From the IMG/VR virus record IMGVR_UViG_3300032299_000539, positions 1-38,995 of that record: DNA of 38,995 bases. One strand, 5' to 3'. Every line of letters begins with the position of its first letter. Within the stretch, counting starts at the first letter, position 1. The stretch comes from a virus. The notes under the pieces are model-generated. The model saw only the letters and a list, made by a program, of their open reading frames with translations, made no database searches and was not told the origin of the DNA. The translations under genes and the position numbers were made by a program. Positions 37,416 through 38,995 of this stretch are shown here, piece after piece.

Positions 37416-37915
37416 TTCTTAGACCAAGAGCGTGAACCGAACCAGAATCCAATGATTCCACCTAGCATAGCCATCTCATCGCTAGAGAAAATAATGTCAG
37501 ACAACCTAATCAAGTCATCCATGTTCAAAACCAAATGAGGGTTTTTGTACACATAGTATGCAATCCATGTATTGACAGCACACAACTCTAAAACAAAGAT
37601 ATAGGTCACTATCGGGCGTACAGTACCAATAAAGTTGACCACCCATGTACTAGCCCTAGCCAAGACCTTTTCATCGTGCTTTAGAGCCGCCTCAGTCATC
37701 TGTGCATCAGTCTGCATAGCAATCTGATCTGTGCGGATTTCCTCAATCTTTTGTTGGGCAGCAAATCCTTGTGCAGCTAACTGTAACTCACGCTCTGTTT
37801 GTATTCGAGCCAAAGCTAACTCATGCTTTTGATCTGCCTTGTTCTGGAAAAACTCCAGTAACTTAGGCAAGCCAGAAATTAGCAAGCCACCAAGTGTAGA
37901 AAATAGTGAAAGCAT
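37412..37915 (-). CDS. Putative 3TM-type holin, 167 aa
   Basis: A hydrophobic N-terminal segment (LGGLLISGLPKLLEFF), an amphipathic helical middle, then two C-terminal spans (IVTYIFVLELCAVNTWIAYY and AMLGGIIGFWFGSRSW). The pattern, ending GFWFGSRSWSKK, resembles the GTA_holin_3TM family. It lies directly before the endolysin with a 4-nt overlap. Probably forms the membrane lesion that frees the endolysin. The 74-aa protein upstream could be a second holin. Confidence 0.8.
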   Translation of the reverse strand: MLSLFSTLGGLLISGLPKLLEFFQNKADQKHELALARIQTERELQLAAQGFAAQQKIEEIRTDQIAMQTDAQMTEAALKHDEKVLARASTWVVNFIGTVRPIVTYIFVLELCAVNTWIAYYVYKNPHLVLNMDDLIRLSDIIFSSDEMAMLGGIIGFWFGSRSWSKK

Positions 37916-38064
37916 TACAGTCCAATCTTTTCAAGTAATAAATTAACAATCTTGTTAGACAAATCGTCAGGTAAAAACCTGAGAAACCCTAGAAACCACC
38001 ATGCAGCATATCCATAGCAGAGAACCTTGCAAAACAAATTAAATTGTTTTTGATATTCATTCAT
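37915..38064 (-). CDS. 49-aa membrane protein of the lysis cassette, short gene
   Basis: Begins MNEYQKQFNLFCKVLCYGYA and continues AWWFLGFLRFL, a membrane span rich in Cys and Trp, then a soluble tail. The start overlaps the 166-aa gene's stop (ATGA), and the stop overlaps the holin start (TAATG). The exact tiling makes it a real gene. It may be a lysis accessory or antiholin; unproven. Confidence 0.75.
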   Translation of the reverse strand: MNEYQKQFNLFCKVLCYGYAAWWFLGFLRFLPDDLSNKIVNLLLEKIGL

Positions 38065-38561
38065 CGCCCACCACAACGTCTAGTGGTTTCACAGAACTCC
38101 ATCAATTCATAGATTCCGATAAACACTAAAAACAAAACAAAGGCAATAGCAGTAATAGCAATTACTATTTCTTTTTCTTCTTGTTCTTTTTGTTTAGCTT
38201 CTTTCTCAGCCTTCTTTAGTGCGCTAATCTCTCTAGCATCTTCCAAATCCATTTCAGCTTGTCTAGCTTTAATCTTGTTCCAAACATCGATCTTGCCTGT
38301 CTGCATGAACAACATCTGCAATTCTTTTTCAAAGGCTCTAGCTTGCTCTAGAGCCATCTCAATCTGAAGGGCTGTTCCCATGTTGGAACCCTTCTTATCT
38401 CTCTTAGCCTGAAGCATGGCCTTAGTTGCTACAGACTTGGCATCAAACATCTTGCCAATCATTGGGGCAAGAGAGCCTAAATCATTGGCTACCTTGCTGG
38501 CCTTTTTCACCATGCTGATTGCTGACTGTATGCCAGCTAGGGCTGTCATCGGATCAATCAT
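38061..38561 (-). CDS. Late coiled-coil membrane protein, 166 aa
   Basis: The N-terminus (MTALAGIQSAISMVKKASKV) is amphipathic. A Lys/Glu-rich coiled coil (about 90-130) leads into a membrane span (IVIAITAIAFVLFLVFIGIY) and a short Cys-containing tail. Similar proteins accompany lysis genes in environmental phages as I recall them. The layout could suit a spanin-like or holin-regulating part, but it is C-tail anchored, unlike the classical Rz. ATGA overlaps at both ends. Confidence 0.78.
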   Translation of the reverse strand: MIDPMTALAGIQSAISMVKKASKVANDLGSLAPMIGKMFDAKSVATKAMLQAKRDKKGSNMGTALQIEMALEQARAFEKELQMLFMQTGKIDVWNKIKARQAEMDLEDAREISALKKAEKEAKQKEQEEKEIVIAITAIAFVLFLVFIGIYELMEFCETTRRCGGR

Positions 38562-38722
38562 CGCTCAACCTTTTTCCATTCAATGCACACAACTTTTCTG
38601 TTGTACACATCTCCAGTCCATGTCCATCGGACACACCTATACTTCTCCTCCTTGGACGAAACAGGGAAAGATGTTATTAATAAAAATATTAATGATGCAA
38701 CTTGTTTTCTATGGCTAGCCAT
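38558..38722 (-). CDS. 54-aa secreted protein overlapping the holin-like gene
   Basis: Begins with a short basic stretch and a hydrophobic stretch (MASHRKQVASLIFLLITSFP), a signal peptide likely ending VSS. A mature 31-residue part follows with two Cys (C30, C46) and RWTWTGDVYNRKVV. No lipobox Cys, so it is not a typical outer-membrane spanin. It overlaps the upstream gene by 34 nt in another frame and the next by ATGA. Similar secreted 'W-W-GDVYNRKV-C--W' peptides occur in other phage lysis cassettes I have seen. Confidence 0.75.
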   Translation of the reverse strand: MASHRKQVASLIFLLITSFPVSSKEEKYRCVRWTWTGDVYNRKVVCIEWKKVER

Positions 38723-38913
38723 ATAGCACCACAGAATGCACCAATAACTAAAATGGGTTTCACTGCTCTAGCAAGCCATTCAAGAACAACGAAAGCACCA
38801 GAAGCTGCATTGAATGCAGCAACTACAGCTTCTGTGCTCTTGTCTAGCTTGTCTACTTTAGCTTCGACAGCACACAGACGCTCATAGATTTGGGCGTGTG
38901 TTACGTCTTCCAT
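38689..38913 (-). CDS. Holin-like protein with one membrane span, 74 aa
   Basis: An N-terminal coiled-coil (AQIYERLCAVEAKVDKLDKS) and a C-terminal span (ARAVKPILVIGAFCGAIWLA). Size and layout fit a small phage holin or holin-associated protein. It lies first in the lysis cassette and overlaps the secreted 54-aa gene. A membrane role is sure; a holin role is inferred from position. Confidence 0.75.
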   Translation of the reverse strand: MEDVTHAQIYERLCAVEAKVDKLDKSTEAVVAAFNAASGAFVVLEWLARAVKPILVIGAFCGAIWLAIENKLHH

Positions 38914-38914
38914 G

Positions 38915-38995
38915 TTATGCTGATGGTGCTGTTGACCAAGGCGTACCTGTGGCAGTCACAGGGTTTTTCTTTAACTCAATCTGAGCCGCCAAAGA
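38915..38995 (-). CDS. 3' end of a late gene cut by the window edge
   Basis: The last 26 residues are visible: SLAAQIELKKNPVTATGTPW, then STAPSA and stop. The stop lies one base before the ATG of the holin-like gene on the minus strand, so the genes are co-transcribed. The visible piece is too short to identify. It marks where the missing morphogenesis genes begin. Confidence 0.7.
   Translation of the reverse strand, partial: SLAAQIELKKNPVTATGTPWSTAPSA

Noticed and set aside
1-38995. Window as a complete circular genome
   Set aside because: Joining the ends gives no continuing gene, and terminase, portal, capsid and tail-tube genes are missing.

Overview
The window is part of a tailed-phage genome, most likely a podovirus-like phage of a freshwater or marine proteobacterium. 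It carries a T7-type replication set (primase-helicase, family A DNA polymerase, small ssDNA-binding protein, 5'-3' exonuclease), a class Ia ribonucleotide reductase, a tyrosine recombinase, a lysis cassette, a self-cleaving fibre and very large virion proteins. Terminase, portal, capsid, scaffold and tail-tube genes are absent, genes are cut at both edges, and the two edges do not join in frame. A morphogenesis block therefore lies outside the window. No phage RNA polymerase is visible, but near-consensus sigma-70 promoters are, so host RNA polymerase probably reads at least the early genes. One boxA element resembles rRNA antitermination sites as I recall them from Burkholderiales; this is only a weak pointer to the host.

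Layout. (1) 1-1939, minus strand: small, mostly lysine-rich basic proteins in a tightly overlapping operon. (2) 1940-3383: non-coding divergent region with direct repeats, tandem repeats, a cluster of DnaA boxes (candidate origin) and a long hairpin over the first rightward start codon. (3) 3384-10344, plus strand: an array of about 27 small genes, many under 70 codons, often coupled by ATGA overlaps. Several start behind a repeated palindromic ribosome-binding cassette, TTCCTNAAAGGAA. A 365-nt structured leader with a boxA-like site lies inside this array. (4) 10345-14013: a structured RNA element, an HNH nuclease, a strong promoter, a DUF932-type protein, an ADP-ribosylglycohydrolase and an integrase. 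(5) 14010-22082: small genes, then primase-helicase, DNA polymerase, SSB, exonuclease and a second HNH protein, ending at a good intrinsic terminator. (6) 22145-25719: NrdA, NrdB and three small genes, including an RMF-like protein and a possible nuclease. (7) 25687-38995, minus strand: late genes, read from right to left as lysis genes, a zincin-like protein, an S74 fibre and internal virion proteins, ending with a 1756-residue protein.

The most interesting idea is a possible ADP-ribosylation pair. The 1756-residue virion protein has a C-terminal segment that looks like an ADP-ribosyltransferase fold, and the early region encodes an ADP-ribosylglycohydrolase. A virion-delivered writer and a newly made eraser would allow timed modification of host proteins. 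This is inference from motifs. Other points worth checking are the DnaA-box origin, the boxA leader, the palindromic RBS family, the HNH-linked structured RNA, and about twelve micro-genes under 60 codons that standard gene calling would miss.
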